Assembly: GCF_033115175.1 (NCBI RefSeq)
Contig: NC_084834.1
Location: 89,326,462-89,390,461 of the forward strand
Reading direction: 5' to 3'
Length of the DNA stretch: 64,000 bases
Source of the DNA: Lepus europaeus
Lineage: Eukaryota; Chordata; Mammalia; Lagomorpha; Leporidae
How positions within the stretch are numbered: position 1 is the first letter of the stretch; every line of letters begins with the position of its first letter. The translations under genes were made by a program, and so were the position numbers. This document shows positions 34,962 through 46,196 of the stretch, piece by piece. The notes beneath the pieces were generated by a model that saw only the letters and a program-made list of their open reading frames with translations, made no database searches and was not told the origin of the DNA.

Positions 34962-35254
34962 AGAAATGCAGAATCAGAGAGGGAAAGACAGAGATCTTCC
35001 ATCTACTGGTTCACTCCACAAATGACCACACCAGCTAGAGCAGAGCCAATCAGAAGCCAGGAGTCAGGAGCTTCATCTGAGTCTCCCACATGGGTACAGG
35101 AGCCAAGCACTTGGGCCATCTTCCACTGCTTTCCCAGGTGCATAAGCAGGGAGCTGGATTGGAAGTGGAGCAGCTGGGACTCCAACCAGTGCCCATATGG
35201 GATGCTGGCACTGCAGATGGTGGCTTTACCTGCTATGCCACAGCGCCAGCCCCA
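34962..35254 (-). repeat. CSINE outer copy, antisense, right part
   Basis: Continuation of the outer antisense SINE from 'gaaatgcagaatcagagagg' to 'tgccacagcgccagcccc'. Confidence 0.88.
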
Positions 35255-35284
35255 TGAGAGGTTTCATGTCCCATAGATATTACA

Positions 35285-35500
35285 CTTCTGTTCACTTTAT
35301 TTTACAAATGCCTGTGTGTGGTTTACTGTGTGCCAGGCTCTGTTCAAAACAGGTACCGTTGTCCCCACTTGGCAACTCTAAAAACATGTAGAGATCAACT
35401 CACCTCTGCTCACCAGGCATTAACAGGCTGGACCCTGGCTCAGGAGGCAGCACCCTTTAACCACCTCTCAGCATTCGGCTTTCTGGCTTCATCCTTTGGG
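35285..35500 (-). repeat. MIR-like remnant, antisense
   Basis: 'tgtgtgccaggctctgttca' followed by 'gtaccgttgtccccacttgg' resembles an antisense MIR 3' part. It is diverged. Confidence 0.45.
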
Positions 35501-35703
35501 CACTACTAAGTAAATATCAGATGTATCCTTGGTGCTTGATATTAAATGTTGCTACTCGTGCCCTACATGCAAACTACATTTTCCTACAGCAGAAGTTTGC
35601 CTACAGTTTGCCTACAGCAGAACAGATTAAACTCTAAGAATTACCCAGATTACTCTTAGGTAGAGCCTGGTTTCTAATCCTGTGCATTTGGTTCTGATTG
35701 CAG

Positions 35704-35838
35704 CTGCACCACGCTGATGACAGCTTCCTGGTCCTCACCACAGACGGAATCAACTTCATGGTGAATAGTCAAGAAATTTGTGACTTTGTCAATCAGTGCC
35801 ATGATCCCAACGAAGCTGCCCATGCAGTGACTGAACAG
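35704..35838 (+). CDS. PPM1K: PPM1K coding exon 6
   Basis: Encodes residues 285-329 in phase 0: LHHADDSFLVLTTDGINFMV, then NSQEICDFVNQCHDPNEAAH and AVTEQ. LTTDGINF holds D298, a metal ligand and one of the four key acidic residues of the enzyme. Acceptor 'gttctgattgcag', donor gtgatgca. Confidence 0.98.
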
Positions 35839-36009
35839 GTGATGCAGCAGAGCTTCTGCTAGGAAAGTCTCAAGCAAAAGGGGGTGGGGGATGCGCAGAA
35901 GGACAATCCCAGGCGTGTGATCCCAGTGCAGACTGAAGTGGCCACCACACGCTCGAGGTTGCTTTGTTTCAGCTTGAGTGTCAAATGGTGAATATTTTGA
36001 TTCCATGAT

Positions 36010-36341
36010 TTTTTTTTTTTTTTTGACAGGCGTGAGTGGACAGTGTGAGAGAGAGACAGAGAGAAAGGTCTTCCTTTATTCCATTGGTTCACCCCACAAT
36101 GGCCGCTGCAGCTGGCGTACCACACTGATCTGAAGCCAGGAGCCAAGTGCTTATCCTGGTCTCCCATGCGGGTGCAGGGCCCAAGGACCTGGGCCATCCT
36201 CCACTGCACTCCCGGAACGCAGCAGAGAGCTGGACTGGAAGAGGGGCAGCCGGGACAGAATCTGGTGCCCCGACTGGGACTAGAACCTGGTGTGCAGGAG
36301 CCGCAGGCGGAGGATTAGCCTAGTGAGCTGCAGCACTGGCC
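36010..36341 (-). repeat. CSINE, young subfamily, antisense
   Basis: Near-intact antisense copy with a perfect duplication gattccatgat at 35999-36009 and 36342-36352. Confidence 0.96.
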
Positions 36342-36421
36342 GATTCCATGATATCATAAATTAGCTTATGTTTTAGAATTCCTACAAGTTGCTAAGTAAA
36401 ATTAATGTCAAGAAAACATGC

Positions 36422-36605
36422 TGGGCCAGCGCCCCATGGGAGACCAAGAGAAGCTCCTGGCTCCTGGCTTCGGATCAGCGTGGTGCGCCAGCTGCAGCGG
36501 GCCGGCCACAGCGGCCATTGGAGGGTGAACCAACAGTAAAGGAAGACCTTTCTTCCTGTCTCTCTCACTGTCCACTCTGCCTGTAAAAAAAAACAAAACA
36601 AAACA
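36422..36605 (+). repeat. CSINE with internal deletion, young, sense
   Basis: The head 'ggccagcgc' joins directly to 'cccatgggagaccaagagaa', so about 150 bp of the 5' body is absent. The rest runs to 'ctgcctgt' and an A/C tail. The flanks share aaaacat and ctgg. Confidence 0.85.
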
Positions 36606-36644
36606 TCCTGGACACTATGCTACTCATATAGATTAATTCATGTA

Positions 36645-36775
36645 ATGACACAAATCTGAAGAGACTGAAGCTATTATTGTCCTTTTTCACAGATGCGGAA
36701 AACTGAGCTACAGAGGCTTCGAATGCAGTCAGGTTCCCAAGTCCAACTACTTAACTGTTAAACTAGACTGCTCCC
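36645..36775 (-). repeat. MIR remnant, antisense
   Basis: 'attattgtcctttttcacag' followed by 'gcggaaaactgagctacaga' is the classic antisense MIR stretch. It lies between two SINEs. Confidence 0.7.
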
Positions 36776-36844
36776 AGTAAATATCGATTTTAAGGAAAAT
36801 TATAGCATAGTCAGCTTCTGGTTATTAAAAACAAGAGTGTTCAA

Positions 36845-37157
36845 GTGGACATGTGGTGTGGCACTTGAGATGCTGAGTAAGACACCTGTGTCCATATCAC
36901 AGTGCCTGGGTTGGATTCCCAGCTCTGGCTGCTGACTCCAGCTCCCTGCCAATGCAGACCCCAAGAAGCAGCAGGTGATAGCTCAAGGAACTGCATCCCC
37001 ACCACCCACATGGGAGGCCTGGGATTGAGTTCCCAGCTGCCAGCTTCAGCCTTAGCCCAGTCCTGGCCATTGCAGGCATTTGGGGAGTGAACTAGCAGAT
37101 AGGCGCTCTTCTCTCCCCATCTCTCTGACTCTGCCTCTCAAAAAAATAATTAAAAAT
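36845..37157 (+). repeat. Old CSINE, sense
   Basis: Diverged sense copy from 'gtggacatgtggtgtggcac' to 'ctctcaaaaaaataatta'. Confidence 0.85.
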
Positions 37158-37444
37158 TGATGGGTGTGTGAAAAAGACAAGGAAAAATACAATGTGTGGA
37201 TGGGTTATGTGTCAGAGCTAAAATTTGAAAGTTGTGTTAATATCCAGAAAAGAAAATGGAAAATACTCTATTTTGATTAGCTGTTCTAAGTTATAGACAT
37301 TATGGAGCATTAGAGGCATGCTTTAATCCAACATATTTCCCCATTTTTACATATTTAATTAAGGAGCAAAATCTGGCCCAAACTTTTAAGTGCCAGTACT
37401 TGTAATGAAAACATAAGACCTTATTTATTTATTATATGGAGTAA

Positions 37445-37601
37445 GAGGCTCCTGGCTCCTGGCTTCGGATCAGTGCAGCTCCGGCTGATGCGGCCATCTG
37501 GGGAGTGAACCAGTGGAGGGAAGACCTCTCTGTCTCTCTCTGTGCCTCTCTGTAACTCTGCCCTTCAAATAAAAATCTTTAAAAAAAAAAAAAAAAAAAA
37601 A
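37445..37601 (+). repeat. CSINE, 5'-truncated, sense
   Basis: Starts abruptly at 'gaggctcctggctcctggct' and runs to 'caaataaaaatc' plus about 20 A. The long clean A tail suggests a recent truncated insertion. Confidence 0.9.
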
Positions 37602-37640
37602 GTACGAATTGCTTGAAAATAAATGGGCAAGCACAATTCT

Positions 37641-37975
37641 TTTTTTAAATTTTTTTAAGATTTATTTATTTATTTGAAAGGCAAAGTTACAGAGAGGTAG
37701 AGGCAGAAAGAGAGAGAGTCTTCCATCCTCTGGTTCATTCCCCAGATGGCTGCAACTGCCGAAGCTGCGCTGATCTGAAGCCAGGAACTAGGAGCTTCTT
37801 TCGGGTCTCCTATGGAGGTGCAGAGGCCCAGGCACTTGTGTCATCTCCTACTGCTTTCCCAGGCCATAGCAGAGAGCTGGATTGGAAGTGGAGCAGCCAG
37901 GAGTTGAACTGATAGCCATACGGGATGCCGGCACTGCAGGCAGCAGCTTTCCCGCTACGCCATAGCGCCGGCCCC
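37641..37975 (-). repeat. CSINE, antisense
   Basis: Full antisense copy with a perfect duplication caagcacaattct at 37628-37640 and 37976-37988. Confidence 0.96.
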
Positions 37976-38131
37976 CAAGCACAATTCTAATGCATGAATT
38001 ATTTACTTGGTTGCTGTGATGTCTACCTTACCTAGTACTAAGTGGAGTCCTCATAAAATGGAAGCAATGGGCCTGATTCCGTGGATGCACACTTCTTGTC
38101 TAATTTCAACTGTCCATCTTGTAGGTACTTT

Positions 38132-38425
38132 TGTGTTTTTTAAAAAAGATTATTTATTTATTTGAGAGGCAGAGTTACAGAGAGAGACAGACAGAAAGGT
38201 CTTCCATCTGCTGGTTCACTCTGCAAATAGCTGCAACAGCTGGAGCTGGGCCAACCTAAAGCCAGGGGCCAGGAGCTTCTTCCAGGTCTCCTATGTGGGT
38301 GCAGGGGCCCAAGCACATGGGCCATCTTCTACTGCTTTCCCAGGCCTTAAGTAGGGAGCTGGATCAAAAATGGAGCAGCCAGGACACAAACCGGTGCCTA
38401 TATGGGATGCTGGCACCGCAGGCAA
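38132..38425 (-). repeat. CSINE, antisense
   Basis: Antisense copy from 'aaaagattatttatttattt' to 'gatgctggcaccgcaggca', with the terminal head bases missing. Confidence 0.9.
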
Positions 38426-38564
38426 TGACAATTTCAATGACTGCAGCAAAGTCTTATCTTACTTGTATACCGTAACTTGCTCAACAGATTTAGTTTTTGA
38501 CCTTTTTTCATACTGCAGGGGGAGCACTGTAATAAATATGTTTGTATCTATTTGCCCTCCAAAT

Positions 38565-38680
38565 TGTCCTTCAAAAATTTCATGGAAAGGGACAGGTGTT
38601 TGACTTAGCAGTATATAATTTTTTTTTCATAACACATTTTTTCATGAAATTTTGGAAGATCTCTCATATGATAGATAGCA
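38565..38680. mobile_element. Mariner-like MITE with a short insertion
   Basis: The left arm 'ccttcaaaaatttcatggaa' and right arm 'ttttttcatgaaattttgga' pair as inverted repeats of the same family as 9382-10500. Between them about 23 bases (gacaggtgtttgacttagca) resemble a CSINE head. Confidence 0.5.
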
Positions 38681-39638
38681 ATTCACACTTAAACTAACAT
38701 GGCCTGGATCTTGTTTTTCCAAATTCTTATCATAAGCTTTGTTTTTTGCCTCTTTGAAAGCAGAAAAGTCAAATTTTGTTATTATGTCTCCGTCTTTTTT
38801 TCTTGGTTATTAAGGTTAACCATTTCCATACATTTGTTAGCCAGTTGTATTTCTTGTCTGTGCAAACCTTTTTCCTTCTGCCTATTGCCTTCTCAGTGTG
38901 TTTGTGATTGTGTAAGAACTTCCTATATATTAAGTATTACAGTGCTTTGATATTGTAAATGTTTTCTTTTAATTTGTAAAACTTTTTCTTCATTGAAGCT
39001 TTTTACAACAGATATTTTTATCAACCCCTTCCTTCAAAGTTTCTTCAGGCTATTAAGTCTTTCGAAACACATTAGATATTAAATGACATCCTAAGCACTA
39101 CTTACAATGCTGACTGTATCATTTGCTATTTGAAATGGTTTGTAAAATTGATTTATAATTCTCCTTTAGAGCATTTAATTTATGCTCACTTTTCTATTTT
39201 GAACCATGAATAATAAACATTCCTGTTTGCAAGGAAGTCAACACACATCGCATTTCCAAAGTTGTATTTCTTTAGGGTAAATCCCTAGAAGCAGAATTTC
39301 TGGTAAGTGTTTACGCTGGCCAAGTCCTTACCATGCATTAGGCCCCATGCTTAGTGTTTTACCTATTTATAATCAATAGCTGTAATGATTGTACCTTAGT
39401 CCACTGGAGTTACTCTGCCAAGAATGTCGATAACAGGGATGTTCGGGGCCACCTGTTATTCCATTTCAATTTAATAAACCCTCTGGGCACTGAAGCAGCA
39501 GCAAAGACTCACCAGGCACTGGGACATAGTTGGGCTATGAGTGTATGAAAGCCAGTGAGGCTCTTCAGAGGACCAATGCTTTCTCTGCAGAGACTCTGAT
39601 TTCCGGTGTTTTTCTCTCCTTCCTGCCAAACCTCGTAG

Positions 39639-39770
39639 GCGATCCAGTACGGCACTGAGGATAACAGTACGGCCGTCGTAGTGCCTTTCGGCGCCTGGGG
39701 AAAATATAAGAACTCTGAAATCAACTTCTCCTTCAGCAGAAGCTTTGCCTCCAGTGGGCGATGGGCCTGA
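39639..39770 (+). CDS. PPM1K: PPM1K coding exon 7 and stop codon
   Basis: Encodes residues 330-372 and ends at TGA (39768-39770). [20 protein letters not shown] holds D337, the last metal ligand, in the GTEDNST motif typical of PP2C ends. The C-terminus [12 protein letters not shown] is the same as in human. Total length is 372 residues, equal to human PPM1K, so no part of the protein is missing from the window. Confidence 0.98.
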
Positions 39771-42700
39771 TTGCTGGCCAGGACTCCATGCTTCTGTGCA
39801 ACACTTTTTAACTAAGAATGTCAAGAAACTGATCAAATCACAAATGCTGTCTGTACCAGTGACCCACCAGAGCAGTATACAAGTCAGTGTAAACCTAGTA
39901 ACTATTTGCATAGTGATTTTTTATGAATAATCATATTTATGATCAACTGTACATGCTCAGTACACTATAACCAAGCTAGTGTGAGCTTCTAAGCAAGCAA
40001 ATGAAAAGTGGTTTCAGAACTTTCAGTGAGTGTTCAATTTCTAATCGTAAGACTCTTAGGCAGCTATTTGTTTCTATCGATTGTTTTTGTTCTTAATTCA
40101 TTTGAACAGGTTCTTCAAGTTCTTCGACACTAGTCAGTTTGAATTTTGACGACTATTCCGTGTACTAGCTGCAAGTGTTTACTTTTGATAACTGTGCCAA
40201 GGAGTAAATGTGAAAACTGAGTTATCTATTCTCATATTTTGTATACTAGGCCACTTACAATAACAGTAATTGTGCAGCAGAAATCAATTCAGATACTATA
40301 TTGCCAAATCATGCTTATTTATAAACAGTGCATTTGTGTATTTCAACTGCATCACCAGAGTCCCCCTTCCCACTCAATCCTATTTTTCTGTAGTTGTAAA
40401 TGTTATATAGATTTGACTCTACTATCAGAAAAGAAGACACAGGCTAAGGGTCTTCCAGTCAAAATTATACAAAGTTAAATACTGTGGTATCAAGTATTTT
40501 GTATAGTTTCCAATTAAGTTGGTGTTCTGTGTTTTGTATATATGTTTATATCACCTTTTGTATAGAGTAAGCAAGCTGGCTAATTTGTTAGTAAAAATAA
40601 TATCACATTGACCCACAGTGCCATAGACAAAGATCAAGGTTTATGTCTCCTCTTTGCTCATTTCTAAGACTTACAAGGAAGGATATGTCTGAAACAAACA
40701 TTAAAACTGTGTATTTCAGCTTGTTATATATAACTTAGGCATGTGAAACTATTTACCTGCATGTAAGTTTGCTGTTAAATGTGAATCTGTGCATGTATGA
40801 TTGGAATGATATCTACAGTTTATTTCTGCAGACTCTAAATTTATCCCATGTGTGTGTGGGTGTGTGTACATATGTATATTTTGGAGTAATATAAAATTAA
40901 AGGGAACAATCTTCTTGCATAGCTCCTTCACCAGTTAACTATCTTTAAATTATTCTGTATTTAACTCTGAAGACTCTTGATAAACTGAGGCAGTTCTGTT
41001 AAGTGTAGAGCCAGTGGTTATCAGCAGGTGAGGAAACAGATTTTAGGAGGTATTTTGTGGCACATAATTTATCTGGAAAACCCAGGAACAGGGCCAGAAT
41101 CTTGATGCTACATTTCTAGATGGTCATTTGCATATAAAATAATATGATAAAAATAATGACTCCTAAGAATGATATGGAATTTTATAGTAGAAACAAAAGA
41201 AAAACAAACCAAAAGAAGAACTTTGATAGAGAATGTACTTTCAACTCTTTTTTCAGGATTGACTTTTTTTCTTTTCTGTAAGCTTCATTTTTAGGTTTAT
41301 TATAAGAAAGAGGGCCCAATATAAATGCTCACGCCTTTTCACCTTTGTGAGAACAGAAGAAAATATATTTTCCAATTGTCCTGCCATCTTAAACAGGAAT
41401 GTCATTTGAAAAAAAAAGTGCTAAATATTTCAATTTTTTTTTCAAGGCATTTAGGTGAAAGGAGGAAAACCATTACGGGCAGGAAGATGTTCTCCTGCTC
41501 ACTGTCTGTGAGGACAAGAGCCCAAGCACAGCTGGGAATCGGCTTGCTCTTTCCAAGTCAGGTCTTCCAACAGAAGTGTGGAAGCCACATTTAGGAGTTT
41601 GGAAAATTTCTAACTAAAAAAAGGAAAGTGCTAAAGCTCCACGATTACATTCTAAAGACACAGGTTTTGTTTTTGTGTGAATTCTTCACATTGCCATCAC
41701 TCCCTCCTTTACTTTAAAAACTAGTTAGGAGTGATGTTGGCACGTTCAAAGGACCGAGGGCCATGGATGACTGCAGTGGTTGCCAGTTCTGAGGAAGGGG
41801 AGTTTGTAGGAGGATGACTGGGGTGGATCTAAGTAGGCCACACCTGGAAAAGTGAGTTAACCTTGACAAAGCATAGAGCATACTGGTATTTATGGGTTTT
41901 CAAGCCATAATGTTAAAGTACGATTTAAAATGTGGATTATTTAAATCTGTAAAACATAAGCATATGTGTCTTAGGTTTCTAAGTCTATTACTGGAAATTA
42001 TGCAAATAGTAATAAAAAGAAAGGACTGCTCTATATATAGCTGTTTCACTGTAACTGTGAATTTCCTATGTGGATATAAGCATGGTATAAATTATATTAA
42101 TGTAATACAACACATAGATTGTATTTATGTTTGCCTTTCATTTATATGTATTATGTAAATCATCTTTCAATATGTGTTGCCAACATTTATTCAGTGAAAT
42201 AGTCTTAAAATTGTTGTAATATTTCACAAGTATAAATTCTTAAGTAGCTTACATATCCAAAAGTAAATGTGGTTCTACTCTCATCAGTTATTCACTTGTT
42301 AGAGACCTTTATGTTTCCTAAGTGCTTCAAGGTCATGAATTTTTCTGTAAAATAATTTATTCTGGAGGGATCAGTTTTGATTCTATGTACCCAGTAATGT
42401 GATGTGAGCCTTCCCTACGTTCCAATGTTTTAAAAATTACTTCCAAGAATTATTAACACATAATCTAAAATACAGAAATTATTTTTTTAAGTATAACTTT
42501 ATTTGGGAAAAGAATTTAGGCAGAAAATGAGTAGGTCTGTGCTAGCTCTTTAGTATCAGATTGGACATTTATTTCCTTTCTAAAAATGGACATAGATTTA
42601 ATTTCATGGAAACACTATAGTAAGGAAATTCTTCCAGGCAGGGGGAAGTGAAGGTCTAGTATTAAACAGTTAAACACATGCATGTATTTGTGCTTTCCTT

Positions 42701-43255
42701 TTAATACTGCAATGGTTCATGTATACCCATGTCGGTTAATAGTGACATGAGATTTTGATTGTATTGCATTTTATGTGTTTATATGATTCTCTTACATGGA
42801 TGATTTAAGCAGAAATAAAAAGCCACACTTTTCAGTGAACAAACCAAGTTGCAGTGGCTGACCTGTTGCCTTTGGCATCCAGGTTGAGACCAGTTGACTC
42901 TCTGGCAGCTCCCGTTGGTTGTTAGATGGTCCATTCATGGTCACACTTGGCGTTCTGGGATGGGAAATCATGGATTTCTTCCATCTCCAAGAATGACTCA
43001 ATCTGCATTGGATTCCAGAATGGAATTTAGCAGCCCAGTGCATCCTGAATTAATTTCTACTGAAGTGCTCTTGTGTACCTTTGTTTTATAATTACAGTAC
43101 TCCTTGGGTGTATTGTGCCTTCTACAGCAAGTTGATGTAATTGCTTTTGTGATCATTGTTTTATATATATGTATTAGAATAACTATGAACAGACTAAAAT
43201 CACATTTCTCAGTGTTCTAAATATCCTTCTAATAAAATATATAATTAAACACTTT
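39771..43255 (+). other. PPM1K: PPM1K 3' UTR (end inferred)
   Basis: About 3.5 kb after the stop codon is AT-rich, holds no SINE or L1, and ends with AATAAA at 43231-43236. Earlier AATAAA at 42011-42016 and 42814-42819 could give shorter forms. A long 3' UTR fits the human gene. The exact cleavage site cannot be read from sequence alone. Confidence 0.55.
43231..43236 (+). terminator. PPM1K: Candidate distal poly(A) signal of PPM1K
   Basis: AATAAA, with a GT-rich 'acaattgtgtttatttggca' just downstream at about 43261-43280, as expected of a cleavage site near 43250-43260. It is the last such signal before SINE-bearing intergenic DNA resumes. Confidence 0.5.
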
Positions 43256-44083
43256 AAAATACAATTGTGTTTATTTGGCATCCAAACTGTCCAACATTTA
43301 TTATGGATGTGGTACTGTGAACACTACAAAAGAATGATCTCAAAGAATCAATGAATAGTTGGACATTTCTTTCAGGAGCCGAATTCTGGCTGTTTGCAAA
43401 ACTGATGTGAAGAATCTTTGGGGGGAAAAGGATACACTCTTACCTATTCAAATATTTTCGCTTCAGTCTAAAGCAAAATTCATCTCTTAGTTCCTTCCTC
43501 TAAAATATCTGTTGGACCATCAGGGGGAAAAGATCATGATGCTCTCTACACTGGTTTGCCTGTGGTTGCAGAAATTTTGTAATATATTTCACAGAAGCAT
43601 CTTCAATAGTAAATTAGAAACAGGTGTTTGGCAGTGGCACTCTTAGAACTCCCATTATGCATTTAACATGAGCAGTTTTTAACATCCTGCTGATTGAATA
43701 AAATACAGCAGTTCACATTCCATAGGCACAGGGGCCTCTTATAGAGTGTTTCCCTGATGGTAGCTTGATAAACTCTGGCAATAGAGATTTGTACTCTTTT
43801 GCTCAAACTCCTTCTCTAGCACCTTCACAATAAGGCACAAAAATGAATGTTTGCTAAGTGAGTAAGTTAATGCATTGGATTGAATTTCTCTTAAATAATG
43901 GGGAAATGAGTGTTAGACACTTTAAATATCTAAGCAAAGTGTAGTAGTTAATTCGGTGAAGAAGTGTCATCTCCCTTGGTATCTGTTTAGATGATGATCA
44001 GTTATGCCTTTGTAAAAATACAAGTTAGGACAATATGATTCATAATCTGGCTCTGAAACTCATCTAAAGAAAATCAAAACCTG
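43256..44083. other. Intergenic sequence, no feature seen
   Basis: No exon, RNA gene or repeat is recognised. It could be further 3' UTR if cleavage lies beyond 43255. Confidence 0.4.
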
Positions 44084-44412
44084 GCTGGCACTGTGGCACA
44101 GAGGGTTAACGCCCTGGCCTGAAGAGCCAGCATTCTATGTGGGCGCTGGTTTGAAACCTGGCTGCTCCACTTCTGATCCAGCTCTCTGCTATGGCCTGGG
44201 ATAGCAGTAGAAGATGGCCCAAGTCCTTGGGCCCCTGCACTTGCATGGGAGACCCGGAAGAGGCTCCTGGCTCCTGGCTTCGGATCAGCACAGTTCCGGC
44301 CATTGAGGCCAACTGGGGAGCGAACCAGTTGATGGAAGACCTCTCTCTTCCTCTCTCTGTGTAACTCTGACTTTCAAATAAATAAATAAATCTTTTTTAA
44401 AAAAAAAAAACC
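44084..44412 (+). repeat. CSINE, sense
   Basis: Full sense copy from 'ggctggcactgtggcacaga' to (AAAT)n 'cttttttaaaaaaaaaaaa', with short 'aaaacct' copies at both ends. Confidence 0.93.
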
Positions 44413-44429
44413 TACCATCTTAATGAAAA

Positions 44430-44740
44430 TATAGTATTTATTCATTTATTTGAAGGGCAGAATGAGACAGACACACAGAGATCTTCCATCCATTGGTATC
44501 CCAGAATGCCTGTAACAGCCACAGCTGGGTCAGGTTGAAGCCAGGAGCTGGGAATTCCATTCAGGTCTCCCACATGGGTGGCAGGATCCAGGTCCTTGGG
44601 CCATTGTCCACTGCCTCCCAGGGGCATTGGCAGGTTGCTGGATTGGAAACATCAGAGGCACTAGACCCAAGGCACTCAGCTAATGGATGCAGGTGTCTCA
44701 AGAGGCAGCTTAGCCCACCACACCACAATGTCCACCCCAA
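44430..44740 (-). repeat. Old CSINE, antisense
   Basis: Diverged antisense copy with 'tttatttgaagggcagaatg', 'ggtctcccacatgggtggca' and 'ccaccacaccacaatgtcca' at its end. Confidence 0.82.
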
Positions 44741-45540
44741 TGGGACAGGATTTAGACATGACCACAGATGGATGTCCAAAGAGGAACCATTGAGAACTTG
44801 TTGTACATTTCTGTAAAGAACACCAGGGTGGGTCCAGTGGGGCTTGGGGAAAGTGGTAGTTTCCTCCCTAGAAGTGATTTTCCTCCCTAGAAGAACTTCA
44901 TTAGGAAATTTAAAAAATGAGAAAAGCAACTTATACCAGAAAGAACACTGAGTAGGTGACCTGAACATCCTTGTGGAAGCAAGAACTATCAAACCAACAA
45001 TAGACGTTGTGGGTCACACATCCAGGACAAATTATTTCAAGGACTGGGATACCTGTGACATCTCTTAGGAGACAGGTAGCCAGAGGCAAGACAAGTGAAA
45101 TTCTCCATGGAGTCCAGTGCAAAGGTGAAAATGCAGGGCCCTCACTAAAAATCTATCAATAACTTCCAGATGGCAAGTACACAGCATCAAGCCAAGCACG
45201 AGGGCCTGTGCAGCTACACATTTTACACTGATGAAGCGGACCCTAACCACAGGGCAAATACTCTCTGGGAGCAAACCCTGCCAGTTAATGCAGAGCAGAG
45301 CAAAGAAAGAAGCATAATATAAACAAGCGGAGGACGGTGCCTTACAGAAACGTGTAAATGCTCAGAGAGCGAAGGCCCCACAGAAGTGATAAAAGCAGCA
45401 GAAGAAATGTTCATGGTAAGAGCCAAGAAAACCAGCCCTCAGTAAAGATTATAATGTAATCAGTCCTAGGCGCCTGTCCTCGGGAGAGTCATTGCTTCCT
45501 AAAATACTGTCAGCTGAGAATAAGGTATTGTCTTGTCCCG
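44741..45540. other. Intergenic sequence, no feature seen
   Basis: No exon or recognised repeat. A direct repeat of 'ttcctccctagaag' occurs near 44861 and 44880, a minor local duplication. Confidence 0.4.
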
Positions 45541-45544
45541 GGTT

Positions 45545-45850
45545 AGGTTCCCTGAGAAGCAGACTCAGATGAGAGGATTGTGCCTGGAGTTTATCAGGGA
45601 ATGCTCTTAGGAGCATTGCATGGGACAGGGAAGGGAAGTAAGCAGGACTGGGCTGAGGGAGAAGTAGGACTGTGATGCAGTCACAACAGAGACGTACTTC
45701 CCTCCCAGGGAGCTCTGGGGTTGGGCTGACCCTTAGAGTTACGGCCGCCTTGTTAGGGTCTGGGAAACAGGGCTTTCTGACACCCACAGTGACCAGTCAT
45801 TGCATGCAAGTGTCCTTGGAAACAAACGGAACATGACTGTGGACAAGGAG
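45545..45850 (-). repeat. Possible ancient LTR remnant, antisense
   Basis: 'ggttccctgagaagcagact' followed by 'ggagtttatcagggaatgct' and 'cttaggagcattgcatggga' reminds me of an antisense ancient LTR in which a TTTAT-type reversed poly(A) motif follows the start. I cannot name the family and the ends are unclear. Confidence 0.35.
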
Positions 45851-46196
45851 GCTCTCTTCTACCAGGGCAAATACCTGGAGAGGATGGGGGATGCGTGTTC
45901 TCCCCTGCAGGGCCCCTAGCAGCTCCAGGAAGACTTCCTTCTGTCTAGAAGACAGGTTCTGGACAGCAGCCACTAAATTTAAACTCCTTTTTGCAAATAA
46001 GACTGAAAAAAAAAGGAGAAATTTGTCCAAGGTCAAACCCTCATTCCGAGAAACTGCCCCTTACTCATAGCTCCTGTTTCATTGCTTGTCCGGGTTTATA
46101 GCAAGGCACACTTCTTGCTGTTTGGACTACCTGATCCTTAGTAGAGTCAATCCTTGGCTCATCAACCACCATATTCTTTCTTAAAAACGTATACGT

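Larger units (their letters stand above)
33916..35703 (+). other. PPM1K: PPM1K intron 5
   Basis: A 1788-bp intron whose middle is a three-level nest of SINEs (34421-35254), followed by a MIR-like remnant. The first 500 bases are unique. Confidence 0.85.
35839..39638 (+). other. PPM1K: PPM1K intron 6
   Basis: A 3800-bp intron dense with SINEs between 36010 and 38425 and clean afterwards. The acceptor is 'ttcctgccaaacctcgtag'. A short piece at about 39230-39305 (ctagaagcagaatttctggt) resembles an old L1M 3' fragment. Confidence 0.85.
18230..43255 (+). other. PPM1K: PPM1K transcription unit (7 exons)
   Basis: The gene runs from a CpG-island promoter to a candidate poly(A) signal. Exon 1 is noncoding; exons 2-7 encode 372 codons with no stop or frameshift. 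Introns are 18402-24810, 25314-26594, 26696-33450, 33617-33770 (only 154 bp), 33916-35703 and 35839-39638, all GT-AG. The product (PP2Cm) is a Mg/Mn-dependent serine/threonine phosphatase of the mitochondrial matrix. It dephosphorylates the E1-alpha subunit of branched-chain ketoacid dehydrogenase and so promotes leucine, isoleucine and valine breakdown, opposing the kinase BCKDK. Gene identity comes from near-identity with the human protein over every exon and from shared length. Transcript start and end are inferred. Confidence 0.93.
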
